Assembly (NCBI RefSeq): GCF_013340935.1
Contig: NZ_WHOS01000032.1
Location: 1 to 64,000 of the forward strand
Origin: Azospirillum melinis
GTDB taxonomy: Bacteria; Pseudomonadota; Alphaproteobacteria; Azospirillales; Azospirillaceae
Direction: 5' to 3'
DNA length: 64,000 nt
The notes under the pieces are model-generated. The model ran no database searches and was not told the origin of the DNA. It saw only the letters and a list, made by a program, of their open reading frames with translations. Below are positions 17,033 through 26,079 of the stretch, in pieces. Both the position numbers and the translations under genes were made by a program. Position 1 is the stretch's first letter, and each line of letters opens with the position of its first letter.

Positions 17033-17257
17033 GATGGAAACCCCAGTTCTGCGCAAATCCGGCCGCCCGCACCGGTGGCCCGCATCGGCGCTCCGCATCG
17101 TCTGCCCATGTCGGCGGCTGCCGGGCGCCGGCCCGAAGAGCGGGCGGACGATCCCGCGCCGGACCGGCGCTTGTCAAGTCGAGTGGAGCGGGCTGGATTC
17201 CCCGCCGGCCCGATGCTACGACAGCGGTGGCTTTTCATAGCGGCATGGGGCGCAAGG

Positions 17258-18229
17258 GTGGGGACGGAATCGCTTTTCTCCCTGGAAGGGAAACGGGTCT
17301 GGGTGGCCGGGCATCGCGGCATGGCGGGGGCGGCCATCGTCCGCCGTCTGGAGCGCGAGCGGTGCGACCTGCTCACCGTCGGCCGCGACCGCGTCGATCT
17401 GCGCCGTCAGGCCGAGGTCGAGGACTGGATGGCCGAAGCGAAGCCGGATGTGGTCTTCGTCGCCGCCGCAACCGTCGGCGGCATCCTCGCCAACTCCACC
17501 CGGCCGGCCGAGTTCCTCTACGACAATCTGGCGATCGAGACCAACATCATCCACGGCGCCTACCGGACGGCCGTGAAGAAGCTGGTCTTCCTGGGATCCT
17601 CCTGCATCTATCCCCGGCTGGCCGAGCAGCCGATGCGCGAGGACTCCCTGCTGACCGGCCCGCTGGAGCCGACCAACGAGTGGTATGCCATCGCCAAGAT
17701 CGCCGGCATCAAGATGTGCCAGGCCTACCGGCGCCAGTATGGCTGCGACTTCATCTCGGCGATGCCGACCAATCTCTTCGGCCTGAACGACAATTTCGAC
17801 CTGCAGGGGGGCCATGTCGCCGCTGCCCTGCTGGCCAAGATCCACCGGGCGAAGGTGGAGGGACTGCCCTTCGTCGAGCTGTGGGGGACGGGCGCGCCCA
17901 AGCGCGAGTTCCTGTTCGCCGACGATCTGGCCGATGGGCTGGTCTTCCTGGCCCGGCATTATTCGGGTGAGCCGCACGTCAATGTCGGCACCGGGATCGA
18001 GGTGTCGATCCGGGAACTGGCCGAGTTGATCCGCGACGTCGTCGGCTATGAGGGCGAGTTCCGTTACGACACCTCCAAGCCGGACGGCAGCCCACGCAAG
18101 CTGATGGAGGTCAGCCGGATGACCGGGATGGGCTGGACCGCGCCTACGTCCCTGCGCGACGGCTTCGCCACCACCTACCGCTGGTTCCTGGAGACGGCCG
18201 GCCACGGCGGTCTGCGGGGGGGGCTGTGA
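17258..18229 (+). CDS. fcl: GDP-L-fucose synthase
   Basis: This epimerase-reductase converts GDP-4-keto-6-deoxy-D-mannose to GDP-L-fucose. The sequence has VAGHRGMAGAA (NADP site), ATVGGILANSTRPAEFLYDN, FLGSSCIYP, EWYAIAKIAG (Tyr-x3-Lys) and PTNLFGLNDNF, all in family order. With GTG 17258 as start it is 323 aa, the usual size. The alternative ATG at 17213 adds 15 residues with no Shine-Dalgarno. It shares the locus with gmd at 6311-7366 and is divergent from the GT4 gene. A G8 run lies at the very end of the gene. Confidence 0.92.
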   Translation: MGTESLFSLEGKRVWVAGHRGMAGAAIVRRLERERCDLLTVGRDRVDLRRQAEVEDWMAEAKPDVVFVAAATVGGILANSTRPAEFLYDNLAIETNIIHGAYRTAVKKLVFLGSSCIYPRLAEQPMREDSLLTGPLEPTNEWYAIAKIAGIKMCQAYRRQYGCDFISAMPTNLFGLNDNFDLQGGHVAAALLAKIHRAKVEGLPFVELWGTGAPKREFLFADDLADGLVFLARHYSGEPHVNVGTGIEVSIRELAELIRDVVGYEGEFRYDTSKPDGSPRKLMEVSRMTGMGWTAPTSLRDGFATTYRWFLETAGHGGLRGGL

Positions 18230-18250
18230 CCCCCGGGCGCTAAAGCCTGC

Positions 18251-18303
18251 CGGGAGCGGGAGACGGCGCCGGCGAGCCGTGCCGTCTCCTCTTCACGCTC
18301 CCG
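18251..18303. terminator. Compound hairpin between convergent genes (candidate bidirectional terminator)
   Basis: An outer stem CGGGAGCG (18251-18258) / CGCTCCCG (18296-18303) encloses an inner stem GGAGACGGC (18259-18267) / GCCGTCTCC (18281-18289). It lies exactly between the 3' ends of fcl and the GT41 gene. There is no T tract. Confidence 0.6.
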
Positions 18304-18315
18304 GGCAGCGCTCCC

Positions 18316-20289
18316 TCAGGCGGCGCTGCGGGCCACCCAGTCGCGCCACATGGCGCGGTAGGCCGCCTCGACCTGATGGGCAAAGCCCTTGTAGTCGGTC
18401 AGCGGAGCTGCGTTCAGCCGGTCGCGCATGGTCCGGCGCAGTTCGTCCAAGCGGTCCGCATCGCCGGCAAGGGCGACCGCGGTGGCGATATAGCCGGCTT
18501 CGTCGGCGGCGATCAGCTCGGTCAGGCCGCAATGGGTCAGCAGGCTGGCACCGACGCGGGCGACATGGCTGGCGCCGGCCACCGTCACCACCGGCACGCC
18601 CATCCACAAGGCCTCGCAGGTGGTGGTGGTGCCGTTGTAGGGGAAGGGGTCGAGCCCGATGTCGATGCGGTCGTAGGCGCGCAGGTGCCCGTCGGCGGCG
18701 TCGATGCGGGCGAGCAGTTCGATGCGGCCGGCGTCGATCCCGTACTGGACGAAGGTGTTCAAATAGCGCCGGCGCGTTTCCTCGTCGCCCATCTGGGCGC
18801 TTTTGACGATCAGGCGGGAGTTCGGCACCCGCGTCAGGATCTCCGACCAGACGCGCACCACCTCCCCCGTCACCTTGGAGGTGTTGTTGAAGGACCCGAA
18901 GGTGACATGGCCGTTGGCGCGCGACGGCGGCCCGGCCGGCGGGGCGACGTCCACCGGCGGGCGGTAGCTATGGAAGCCGTGCGGCAGGCGGACGATGCGC
19001 TCGGCGCTCAGCCGGTCGGCTTCGCCCGGCGGTTCGGCGATGGCGTCGCTGAGGCGCCAGTCGATGGCGCGCATGCCCGTGGTGTCGGGATATCCCAGCC
19101 AGCTGACCTGGACCGGCGCCGGCTTGCGGGCGAACAGGGTCAGCCGGTTGTTGGCGGTGTGGCCGGTCAGGTCGACCAGGATGTCGATGCCGTCCTGTTC
19201 GATCAGCGCCATGGCGCGCGCGTCGTCCACCCCGACCAGCGACCGCCAGCCGTCCGCCATCCCCTTCAGCCGTTCGGTGACCACGTCCGAGCGCGCGGCC
19301 GCGTGGTAGCAGAACACCTCGAAACGGTCGCGGTCATGCTCGCGGATCAGCGGTTCGGCGAAGAAGGCGACGGAATGGGCGCAGAAGTCCGGCGAGACAT
19401 AGCCGACGCGCAGGCGGCGTTCGAGATCGCGCGGGTTGGCGTGGCGCTTGCCGGCGGGCAGCAGCGGATCGGCATGGCGCTGCGCCCATCCCGCATGGGC
19501 CTTGAAAGCGGTCTCGGGCGGGACGGCCGGGGTGTAGTGCAGGGCCAGCAGCAGGTTGGAATGCATCAGGGTGTGGGTGGGGTTGGCCTCCAGCCCTTTC
19601 TGGAAGACGCCGATCGCCTCCTCGATGCGGCCCATCTCCTTCAGCGTCTCGCCCAGGTTGTTCCAGGCCTCGGCCGATTTCGGGTCCGCCTTCAGGGCGG
19701 CCACGAAGCATTCCACCGCCCGTGCGAGTTCGACGGCCCCCTTGTGCAGGTCGCCCAGATTGCACAGGGCCGCCGCCATGTCCGGCTTCAGGCGCAGCGC
19801 CTCGCCGTAGGCGGCGCGGGCGCCCTCGCGGTCGCCGCGGTTGCGCAGGATGTTGGCCAGGTTGAAATGGGCCTCGGCATAGTCGGGCTTCAGCCGGACG
19901 GCGGTGCGCAGCGCCTCCTCGGCCTCCGCGGCCCGGCCCATGTCCAGCAGCAGGCAACCGTGGTTGCTGTGGACGAAGGGATCGGCCGCGTTGCGGGCGA
20001 GCGCCCGGCGGTAGCAGTCCAGCGCCTCGTCCCAGTCGCCGCGGGCGCGCAGGACGATGGCAAGGTTGTTGTTGGCGTTGGGATGGCCCGGATCGGCGGC
20101 CAGCACGGTGCGGTATCCGGCCTCCGCCTCGGCAACCCGGCCCTCCCGGTGCAGGGTCAGCGCCCGGGCGAAGCCGGCCTCCGCCGCCGGAACCGTCCCG
20201 GCGGGTATCCCTGGGGCTGCGGCCCGCGGGGAGGGGGCCGGGACGGCCGGGCGTTTCGCCTTGGCCTGCTTTCGTGAAGGCTTTTTCAT
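18316..20289 (-). CDS. TPR-GT41 glycosyltransferase (SPINDLY/O-GlcNAc transferase family)
   Basis: The 657-aa protein starts with a basic Ala/Pro linker, then about seven TPRs (residues 40-280) and a GT41 catalytic region. Key matches are RVGYVSPDFCAHSVAFF (the His that corresponds to the catalytic-site His of OGT), VSWLGYPDTTGM, TFGSFNNTSKV (the Lys that contacts the donor phosphates) and LDPFPYNGTTTTCEALW. GT41 members transfer GlcNAc (OGT) or fucose (plant SPY) to Ser/Thr of proteins held by the TPR groove. Because GDP-fucose genes sit beside it, O-fucosylation deserves consideration; no residue seen here decides between donors. It is convergent with fcl. Confidence 0.88.
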   Translation of the reverse strand: MKKPSRKQAKAKRPAVPAPSPRAAAPGIPAGTVPAAEAGFARALTLHREGRVAEAEAGYRTVLAADPGHPNANNNLAIVLRARGDWDEALDCYRRALARNAADPFVHSNHGCLLLDMGRAAEAEEALRTAVRLKPDYAEAHFNLANILRNRGDREGARAAYGEALRLKPDMAAALCNLGDLHKGAVELARAVECFVAALKADPKSAEAWNNLGETLKEMGRIEEAIGVFQKGLEANPTHTLMHSNLLLALHYTPAVPPETAFKAHAGWAQRHADPLLPAGKRHANPRDLERRLRVGYVSPDFCAHSVAFFAEPLIREHDRDRFEVFCYHAAARSDVVTERLKGMADGWRSLVGVDDARAMALIEQDGIDILVDLTGHTANNRLTLFARKPAPVQVSWLGYPDTTGMRAIDWRLSDAIAEPPGEADRLSAERIVRLPHGFHSYRPPVDVAPPAGPPSRANGHVTFGSFNNTSKVTGEVVRVWSEILTRVPNSRLIVKSAQMGDEETRRRYLNTFVQYGIDAGRIELLARIDAADGHLRAYDRIDIGLDPFPYNGTTTTCEALWMGVPVVTVAGASHVARVGASLLTHCGLTELIAADEAGYIATAVALAGDADRLDELRRTMRDRLNAAPLTDYKGFAHQVEAAYRAMWRDWVARSAA

Positions 20290-20640
20290 CGGGCTGACCG
20301 CTTGGCGTTAAGTCTTTGTCGGCAAAGAACCGTGCCATCGGTCGATAGCAACGACCGCACACTGTCCGCAAGTGGCATCTCGCCCCTACGGTCCGCTGTG
20401 CCGCAACGAACACACGAACCGGGGACATATGATGGATGAGGGATGCCATTGGGGACAGATGGCTTGCCGCTGTTGGCCCAATTCTGCTATTCCAGCGGAA
20501 TCGCGTGGGTATGCATCGTCCGCGGGTGGCGGACGCACGCGCTTCATCGCGCCCCGGATCCCAAGGAGCGTACGGTCGATCGAAACCGGGTGATCAGGCG
20601 GTATGAAGACCTTGCTTTCGCGACGCACTCCTTATCCTTT
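20290..20640. other. Intergenic region upstream of the T1SS operon, promoter region for both flanking genes
   Basis: About 350 bp between divergent genes. It holds a small hairpin, TCTTTG-TCGG-CAAAGA (20313-20328), near the start of the GT41 gene. Open frames in it lack ribosome binding sites and family similarity. Promoters for the T1SS operon and the GT41 gene should lie here, but no convincing -35/-10 pair stands out. Confidence 0.5.
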
Positions 20641-22809
20641 ATGGCGGTTCCCATGACACTCGCTGCCGAAGTCCCTTGCGCCCACACCGGGCTGCACTCC
20701 CTGGCTGCCGTCGCGCGCCAGCGTGGCCTGGACGTTTCCGCCGAGCGGCTTCAGCACAGCAACGTCATCGGAAACGAGGAGCTGGACACCGCCCGCCTCC
20801 TGCGCGTCGCCAAGTCCATCGGCCTGAAGGCCGAAGCGACGACGCTGGATTGGGAGGATCTCGGAAAGCTCCACGACGCCTTCCCGGCCATCCTGCGCCT
20901 GCGCAACGGCAACTCGATGGTCGTGCTCGGCTTCGGCAAACAGGGCGACACCGACGTCGCCATCCTGCAGGATCCGCTGGCCGGCCAGGAACTCATTCTC
21001 CCGGTCGACCGCATCCGCCTGAGCCAGGCCTGGGCCGGTGAGATCGTGCTGCTGAAGCGCGACTACGGCCTGACCGACGCCGAGCAGCCCTTCGGCCTGA
21101 AGTGGTTCCTGGTGGAGATCCTGCGCCACAAGCGCATCTTCCGCGACATCGGCATCGCGGCGATCCTGATGAGCCTGTTCGCGCTCGCCGTGCCGATCTT
21201 CTTCCAGCTGGTGATCGACCGCGTGCTGGTCCACCGCAGCATGGGCACGCTCGGCGTGCTGATGATCGGCATGGTCGGCGTCATCCTGTTCGAGGCGGCC
21301 TTCTCCTACCTGCGCCAGTACCTGATGCTCTACGCGACGAAGAAGATCGACGCGAAGATGAACGTCCAGGTCTTCAACAAGCTCGTCGGCCTGCCGATGC
21401 ATTATTTCGAGCGGGTGTCGTCGGGCGAGATCGTCAAGAACGCCCAGCAGGCCGAGCGCATCCGCAATTTCCTCACCGGTCAGCTCTTCATGACGCTGCT
21501 GGACACGGTCTCGCTGGTGATCTTCCTGCCGATCATGTTCATGTACAGCGTGCCGCTGACCGTCCTGGTCCTGGCCTTCTCCGTGCTGATGGCGATCAAC
21601 ATCGGTATCATGATCCCGCTGATCAAAGGCCGGCTGAAGGAGCTGTATCAGGCCGAGGTGCGCCAGCAGTCCTTCCTGATCGAGAACATCCACGGCATGC
21701 GCACGGTGAAGTCGCTGGCGCTCGATGGCCGTCAGAAGCTGGAATGGGACCACCGCGTCGCCCGCGCCGCCGAACAGCGTTTCGACGTCGGCCGCATCAT
21801 GATCATCGGCCAGACCATCGCCCAGCCGCTGAACCAGCTGATGATGGCCTGCCTGCTGGGGCTTGGCACCTATCTGGCGCTGAACGGCGACCTGATGATG
21901 GGTGCCCTGATCGCCTTCTACATCCTGGCCGGCCGCGTCACCCAGCCGCTGCTGCAGATGGCGCAGCTGGTGCAGCAGTTCCAGGAGGTGTCGATCTCGG
22001 TCCAGATGCTGGGCACGATCATGAACCACGCTCCGGAAGAGGGCCGCACCGGCCGCGGCCTGCGCACGCCGCTGCGCGGCACGGTGGATTTCCAGGAGGT
22101 CCGCTTCCGCTATTCCCCCTCGTCGCCGCCGGCGCTCGACGGCGTGTCCTTCACCGCGTCCGAGGGCACCATCCTCGGGGTGATGGGCCGCTCCGGTTCG
22201 GGCAAGACCACGGTGACCAGGCTTCTGCAGGGTCTGCACCGGGCGCAGGAAGGGCTGATCCGCATCGACGGCCGGGACTTGCGCGAATACGACCTCGACC
22301 ATCTGCGCGCCTCGATCGGCGTGGTGCTGCAGGACAATTTCCTGTTCACCGGCACCATCCGCGAGAACGTCTCCGCCGCCAAGCCGGGGGCGACGACCGA
22401 GGAGATCCTGAAGGTCATCCAGCTGGCCGGCGCCGACGAGTTCGTCGAGCGGCTGCCCAAGGGCCTCGACACCATGCTGGAGGAAGGCTCGTCCAATCTG
22501 TCCGGCGGTCAGCGCCAGCGTCTGGCCATCGCCCGTGCGCTCCTGACCAACCCGAAGATCCTGATCATGGACGAGGCGACCTCCGCACTCGATGCCGAGA
22601 GCGAGGCGATCGTCCAGGCCAATCTGATGAACATCGCCCGTGGCCGGACCATGATCATCATCTCGCACCGGCTGTCGTCCCTGGTGCCGTCCGACACCAT
22701 CCTGGTGATGGATCGCGGCAAGGTGGTCGACAGCGGCAAGCACGATGAACTGCTGGAGCGCTGCGACATCTACCAGCATCTCTGGCACCAGCAGAACCGG
22801 CACATCTAG
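20641..22809 (+). CDS. Type I secretion ABC transporter (permease-ATPase, HlyB-like)
   Basis: The 722-aa inner-membrane exporter has an N-terminal C39-like domain (about residues 5-130), where the Cys of the active DCG motif is replaced (HTGLHSLAAVA), so it should bind but not cleave substrate. A six-helix ABC membrane domain follows (about 150-430), then an ATPase domain with GRSGSGKTT (near 516), LSGGQRQRLAIARAL, ILIMDEATSALD and the ISHR His switch. That layout is typical of RTX exporters. ATG 20641 is used; ATG 20653 is a close alternative with GGCGG upstream. The HlyD-type gene follows 12 bp downstream. The repeat protein at the window start is the obvious candidate substrate. Confidence 0.93.
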   Translation: MAVPMTLAAEVPCAHTGLHSLAAVARQRGLDVSAERLQHSNVIGNEELDTARLLRVAKSIGLKAEATTLDWEDLGKLHDAFPAILRLRNGNSMVVLGFGKQGDTDVAILQDPLAGQELILPVDRIRLSQAWAGEIVLLKRDYGLTDAEQPFGLKWFLVEILRHKRIFRDIGIAAILMSLFALAVPIFFQLVIDRVLVHRSMGTLGVLMIGMVGVILFEAAFSYLRQYLMLYATKKIDAKMNVQVFNKLVGLPMHYFERVSSGEIVKNAQQAERIRNFLTGQLFMTLLDTVSLVIFLPIMFMYSVPLTVLVLAFSVLMAINIGIMIPLIKGRLKELYQAEVRQQSFLIENIHGMRTVKSLALDGRQKLEWDHRVARAAEQRFDVGRIMIIGQTIAQPLNQLMMACLLGLGTYLALNGDLMMGALIAFYILAGRVTQPLLQMAQLVQQFQEVSISVQMLGTIMNHAPEEGRTGRGLRTPLRGTVDFQEVRFRYSPSSPPALDGVSFTASEGTILGVMGRSGSGKTTVTRLLQGLHRAQEGLIRIDGRDLREYDLDHLRASIGVVLQDNFLFTGTIRENVSAAKPGATTEEILKVIQLAGADEFVERLPKGLDTMLEEGSSNLSGGQRQRLAIARALLTNPKILIMDEATSALDAESEAIVQANLMNIARGRTMIIISHRLSSLVPSDTILVMDRGKVVDSGKHDELLERCDIYQHLWHQQNRHI

Positions 22810-22821
22810 GAGCGCGCGCCC

Positions 22822-24255
22822 GTGTCCGCACAAAAGCCGACCGCACAAAAGCTTGCGAAAATCGAGACGGTGCGCGTTCCCGCCAACGACGTGGCTCCGC
22901 GCACGCCGGCCTCTCCGCTCGACAAGCGCGCCAAGGCACGCGGCAAGGCGGCCATCGGTGCCTTCCAGAAGGACACGGAGGCGATCCAGAACGCCCCCGA
23001 TCCGTTCCTGGCGCGCGTCACTCTGCATCTGCTGGCGCTGTTCGTCATCGGCCTGATCGCCTGGGCGTCGCTGTCCTACCTGGACAAGATCGTCGCCTCC
23101 CAGGGCAAGATCATCTCGACCGAGCCCAATGTGATGGTCCAGCCGCTGGAGATGGCGGCGATCAAGCAGATCCTCGTCCGTCCCGGCGATGTCGTGCGCA
23201 AGGGCGACGTTCTGGCGACGCTGGATCCGACCTTCACCCAGGCCGACGTCCTCCAGCTCGAATCCCGCCTCGCCAACGCCGACGCGCTGATCGCCCGGCT
23301 GGAAGCGGAGCATGACGGCAAGACCTTTGTGGGCGGCAGCGACCGTTACGGCTACGGCACGCTGCAGCAGTCGCTGTGGCGCGAGCGTCAGGCCCAGTAC
23401 CAGTCGCAGATGCAGAGCTACGAGGAGAAGCTCGCCCGGCTTCAGTCCAACGTCTCCAAGTACGAGATGGACCGCGTCCATCTGAACGAGCGGCTGAAGG
23501 TGGTGCGCGAGATCGAAACCATGCGGTCCACGCTGCTGGCCACCCAGGTCGGCAGCAAGCTGAACCTGCTGCAGGCCACCAGCGACCGCATCGACATCGA
23601 GCGCAATCTGGTCCTGAACCAGAACGAGCTGCAGGGCAACCGCCACGATCTGCAGGCTCTGCTCGCCGACCGCGACGTCTTCGTCCAGCAGTGGAACGGC
23701 AAGATCATCGAGGAACTGACCTCCCAGCGCAACGAGCGCGAGGCCTTGCGCGAGCAGCTGACCAAGGCGCGCAAGCGCCAGTCGCTGGTCCAGCTCGACG
23801 CCCCGGTCGACGCCATCGTTCTGGAGGTTTCGCCCAAGGCCGCCCCCGGTTCGATCGCCAAGGAGGCCGAGCCGCTCTTCACCCTGGTCCCGGTCGGAGC
23901 GCCCCTGGAGGTCGAGGCCAACATCGATGCCCGCGACCTTGCCTTCGTCCAGGTCGGCGACAAGGTGCGCGTCAAGCTCGACGCCTATCCCTACATGCAG
24001 CACGGCTCGCTCGACGGCGAGGTGGCGACGATCAGCGAGGACTCCTTCTCTAACAAGGACAATGCCGGCGGGCTGCTCTTCTACCGTGCGCGCATCAAGC
24101 TGCTGACGGCCACGCTGGACAATGTCCCCTCCAACTTCCGCCTGATCCCCGGCATGCCGCTGGTGGCCGACATCAAGGTCGGCGAGCGCCGGATCATCAC
24201 CTATTTCCTCCGCCCGATTCTGCGCGGGGTCGACGAAAGCCTGCGGGAGCCCTGA
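22822..24255 (+). CDS. HlyD-family type I secretion adaptor (membrane fusion protein)
   Basis: The 477-aa periplasmic adaptor has a cytoplasmic N-terminus, one membrane segment at about residues 70-92 (LLALFVIGLIAWASL), a lipoyl half-motif with ISTEPNVMVQPLEMAAIKQI, a long coiled coil (about 130-320) and a beta-barrel domain towards the C-terminus. It links the ABC exporter to an outer-membrane TolC-type channel, which is not in the window. The start is GTG with AGGAG 8 bases upstream. Its gene is 12 bp after the ABC gene and 2 bp before the Sel1 gene. Confidence 0.92.
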   Translation: MSAQKPTAQKLAKIETVRVPANDVAPRTPASPLDKRAKARGKAAIGAFQKDTEAIQNAPDPFLARVTLHLLALFVIGLIAWASLSYLDKIVASQGKIISTEPNVMVQPLEMAAIKQILVRPGDVVRKGDVLATLDPTFTQADVLQLESRLANADALIARLEAEHDGKTFVGGSDRYGYGTLQQSLWRERQAQYQSQMQSYEEKLARLQSNVSKYEMDRVHLNERLKVVREIETMRSTLLATQVGSKLNLLQATSDRIDIERNLVLNQNELQGNRHDLQALLADRDVFVQQWNGKIIEELTSQRNEREALREQLTKARKRQSLVQLDAPVDAIVLEVSPKAAPGSIAKEAEPLFTLVPVGAPLEVEANIDARDLAFVQVGDKVRVKLDAYPYMQHGSLDGEVATISEDSFSNKDNAGGLLFYRARIKLLTATLDNVPSNFRLIPGMPLVADIKVGERRIITYFLRPILRGVDESLREP

Positions 24256-24257
24256 CC

Positions 24258-25610
24258 TTGTTCGGCAAGCTGTTGAAGCGAAGCAAATCCACCGGTACCC
24301 GCAAGCCCGATTTCCAGCGTGGCCTCGCCGCTTTCGAGGCGGAGGACTATGCCGCCGCCGTCACCGACTGGATGCCGCTGGCCGAACACGGCCATGCCGA
24401 GGCGCAGTACCGCATGGGCCAGCTCTATGCCCGCGGCCAGGGGGTGGTGCGCGACTTCGGCGACGCCGCCCACTGGTTCCGCAAGGCGGCCGAGCAGGGC
24501 CATGTCGAGGCGCAGTTCTCGCTCGGCCTGTGCTATGCCAACGGCGAAGGCGCGCCCCAGGACACTGCCCTGCCGGTGCGCTGGTACAAGACCGTGTCGA
24601 AGGCCAGCCCGCCGACGGCCGAGGCGAACCTGGCCCTGCTCTATCCCAACGGCCTGGGGATCGGTCCGGACATCGCCCAGGCGCTGCACTGGTACCGCCA
24701 GGCTGCCGAGGGCGGCCATGCCGAGGCGCAGCACCACATCGGCCTGTTCCACGCCTACGGTCAGGGTGTCGCCCAGGACGTCGCTGCCGCCGCCGACTGG
24801 TACCGCCGGTCGGCCGAGCAGGGCTACGCCATCGCCCAGCATGCGCTCGCCTCGCTCTATGCCAACGGCCAGGGGGTGGAGCGCGACATCGGGCAGGCGC
24901 TTTTCTGGTATGGACGCGCTGCCGACCAGGGCTACGTGAATTCGCAGCTTGCGCTCGCCATCATGCATGAGCACGGCACCGGCGTGCCGGCCGATCCGGC
25001 CAAGGCGGCGGAGCTGTACCGGCTTGCGGCCGAGCAGGGGCATCCGGTGGCCCAGGTCAATCTGGGCCTGCTGTACGCCCGTGGCCACGGCGTGCCCCAG
25101 AACTATGCGGAAACCCTCAAATGGTGCCGCCGGTCGGCCGAGCAGGGCAACGTCAACGCCCAGTTCAATCTCGGCCTGATCCATTCCAACGGTCTGGCCG
25201 GCGCCCCCGACTATAGCGAGGCGGCGGTCTGGTACCGCAAGGCCGCCGCACAGGGCAATGTTGGCGCCCAGGTCAATCTGGGGCTGATGCTGGCCCATGG
25301 CTGGGCCGGCCGCCCCGATCTGGTCGAGGGCGTGGACTGGCTGCGCAAGGCCGCGGCGCAGGGTCATGCCGGTGCCATGACCAATCTGGGCGCCCTTTAC
25401 GCCAACCGCGACAGCAAGGCCCACAACCCGATCCAGGCCTATGTCTGGACCATCATGGCCGCCGCCGCCACCCAACCCGGTCCCGACCGTGACGGGCTGG
25501 AGGCCAAGGCCCATGAACTCGGCGCCAGCCTCGGCAGCGAGGATCGGCACAAGGCCCAGGTCATCATGGAAGAGTGGAAGAAGAATCCCAAGTCGATGGC
25601 GGTGGCCTGA
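24258..25610 (+). CDS. Sel1-repeat (SEL1-like TPR) protein
   Basis: The 450-aa protein consists almost entirely of about eleven 36-residue Sel1 repeats (for example AAHWFRKAAEQGHVEAQFSL). No signal peptide is seen, so it is probably cytoplasmic. The start is TTG with GGAG 8 bases upstream, and the gap to the HlyD gene is only 2 bp, so the three genes are one operon. Sel1 proteins are adaptors for protein-protein contacts. Here it might hold the T1SS substrate or a glycosyltransferase near the exporter, which is inference from the operon alone. Confidence 0.88.
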   Translation: MFGKLLKRSKSTGTRKPDFQRGLAAFEAEDYAAAVTDWMPLAEHGHAEAQYRMGQLYARGQGVVRDFGDAAHWFRKAAEQGHVEAQFSLGLCYANGEGAPQDTALPVRWYKTVSKASPPTAEANLALLYPNGLGIGPDIAQALHWYRQAAEGGHAEAQHHIGLFHAYGQGVAQDVAAAADWYRRSAEQGYAIAQHALASLYANGQGVERDIGQALFWYGRAADQGYVNSQLALAIMHEHGTGVPADPAKAAELYRLAAEQGHPVAQVNLGLLYARGHGVPQNYAETLKWCRRSAEQGNVNAQFNLGLIHSNGLAGAPDYSEAAVWYRKAAAQGNVGAQVNLGLMLAHGWAGRPDLVEGVDWLRKAAAQGHAGAMTNLGALYANRDSKAHNPIQAYVWTIMAAAATQPGPDRDGLEAKAHELGASLGSEDRHKAQVIMEEWKKNPKSMAVA

Positions 25611-25679
25611 TCCGGAACCGTTCGGGGCACGTGAGGGCGTCTTGGCAGTTCAGGGGAAACTCAAGGCCATCGAGCGGCT

Positions 25680-26079
25680 CCACGGGATCGGTTGGATGGC
25701 TTTGCGGTCAAACTGCCCGACACGGTGCTGGACGGTCGCCCGCACCTGATCCGGATCGTCGACAGAAGCAGCGGGTCGGCACCGGCCAGGGATGTCGGGG
25801 ACATCTTCTTCCCGCCGCACCTGCATGGTCTGGTCGAAGCGTCCGAGCATGGCGCCTTGCACGGCTGGGCCTTCGACGAGCATGCGCCCGGCCGTTCCAC
25901 GCTTCTCGACATCGAAGCCGATGATGCGCCGGTGGCGACGGTGCCCGGCGGCATCCGGCTTTCCTTCCCCTGGTCCAGGCGTCTCTGGCCGGGGGGGGGG
26001 CGTCGGGATCGTCTATACCGACGAGGACACCGGAACCGCTCAAGGCGGATCAACCTGTCACTCATCGTGCGCCGGGTAG
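25680..26079 (+). pseudogene. Remnant of a large glycosyltransferase (GT2-type) protein
   Basis: One frame reads DRLDGFAVKLPDTVLDGRPH, then LHGWAFDEHAPGR and APVATVPGG. These resemble the beta-sandwich linker modules found between glycosyltransferase domains in this bacterial group. After a run of ten G (25991-26000) a different frame reads VGIVYTDEDTG, the YTDED motif of GT2 enzymes. No complete domain is present, there is no sensible start, and the frames do not join by a single-base change. It is best read as a rearranged fragment. Confidence 0.5.

Noticed and set aside
20632-24003. 1123-aa minus-strand open frame
   Set aside because: It is antisense to the T1SS ABC transporter and HlyD genes, which have clear motifs.
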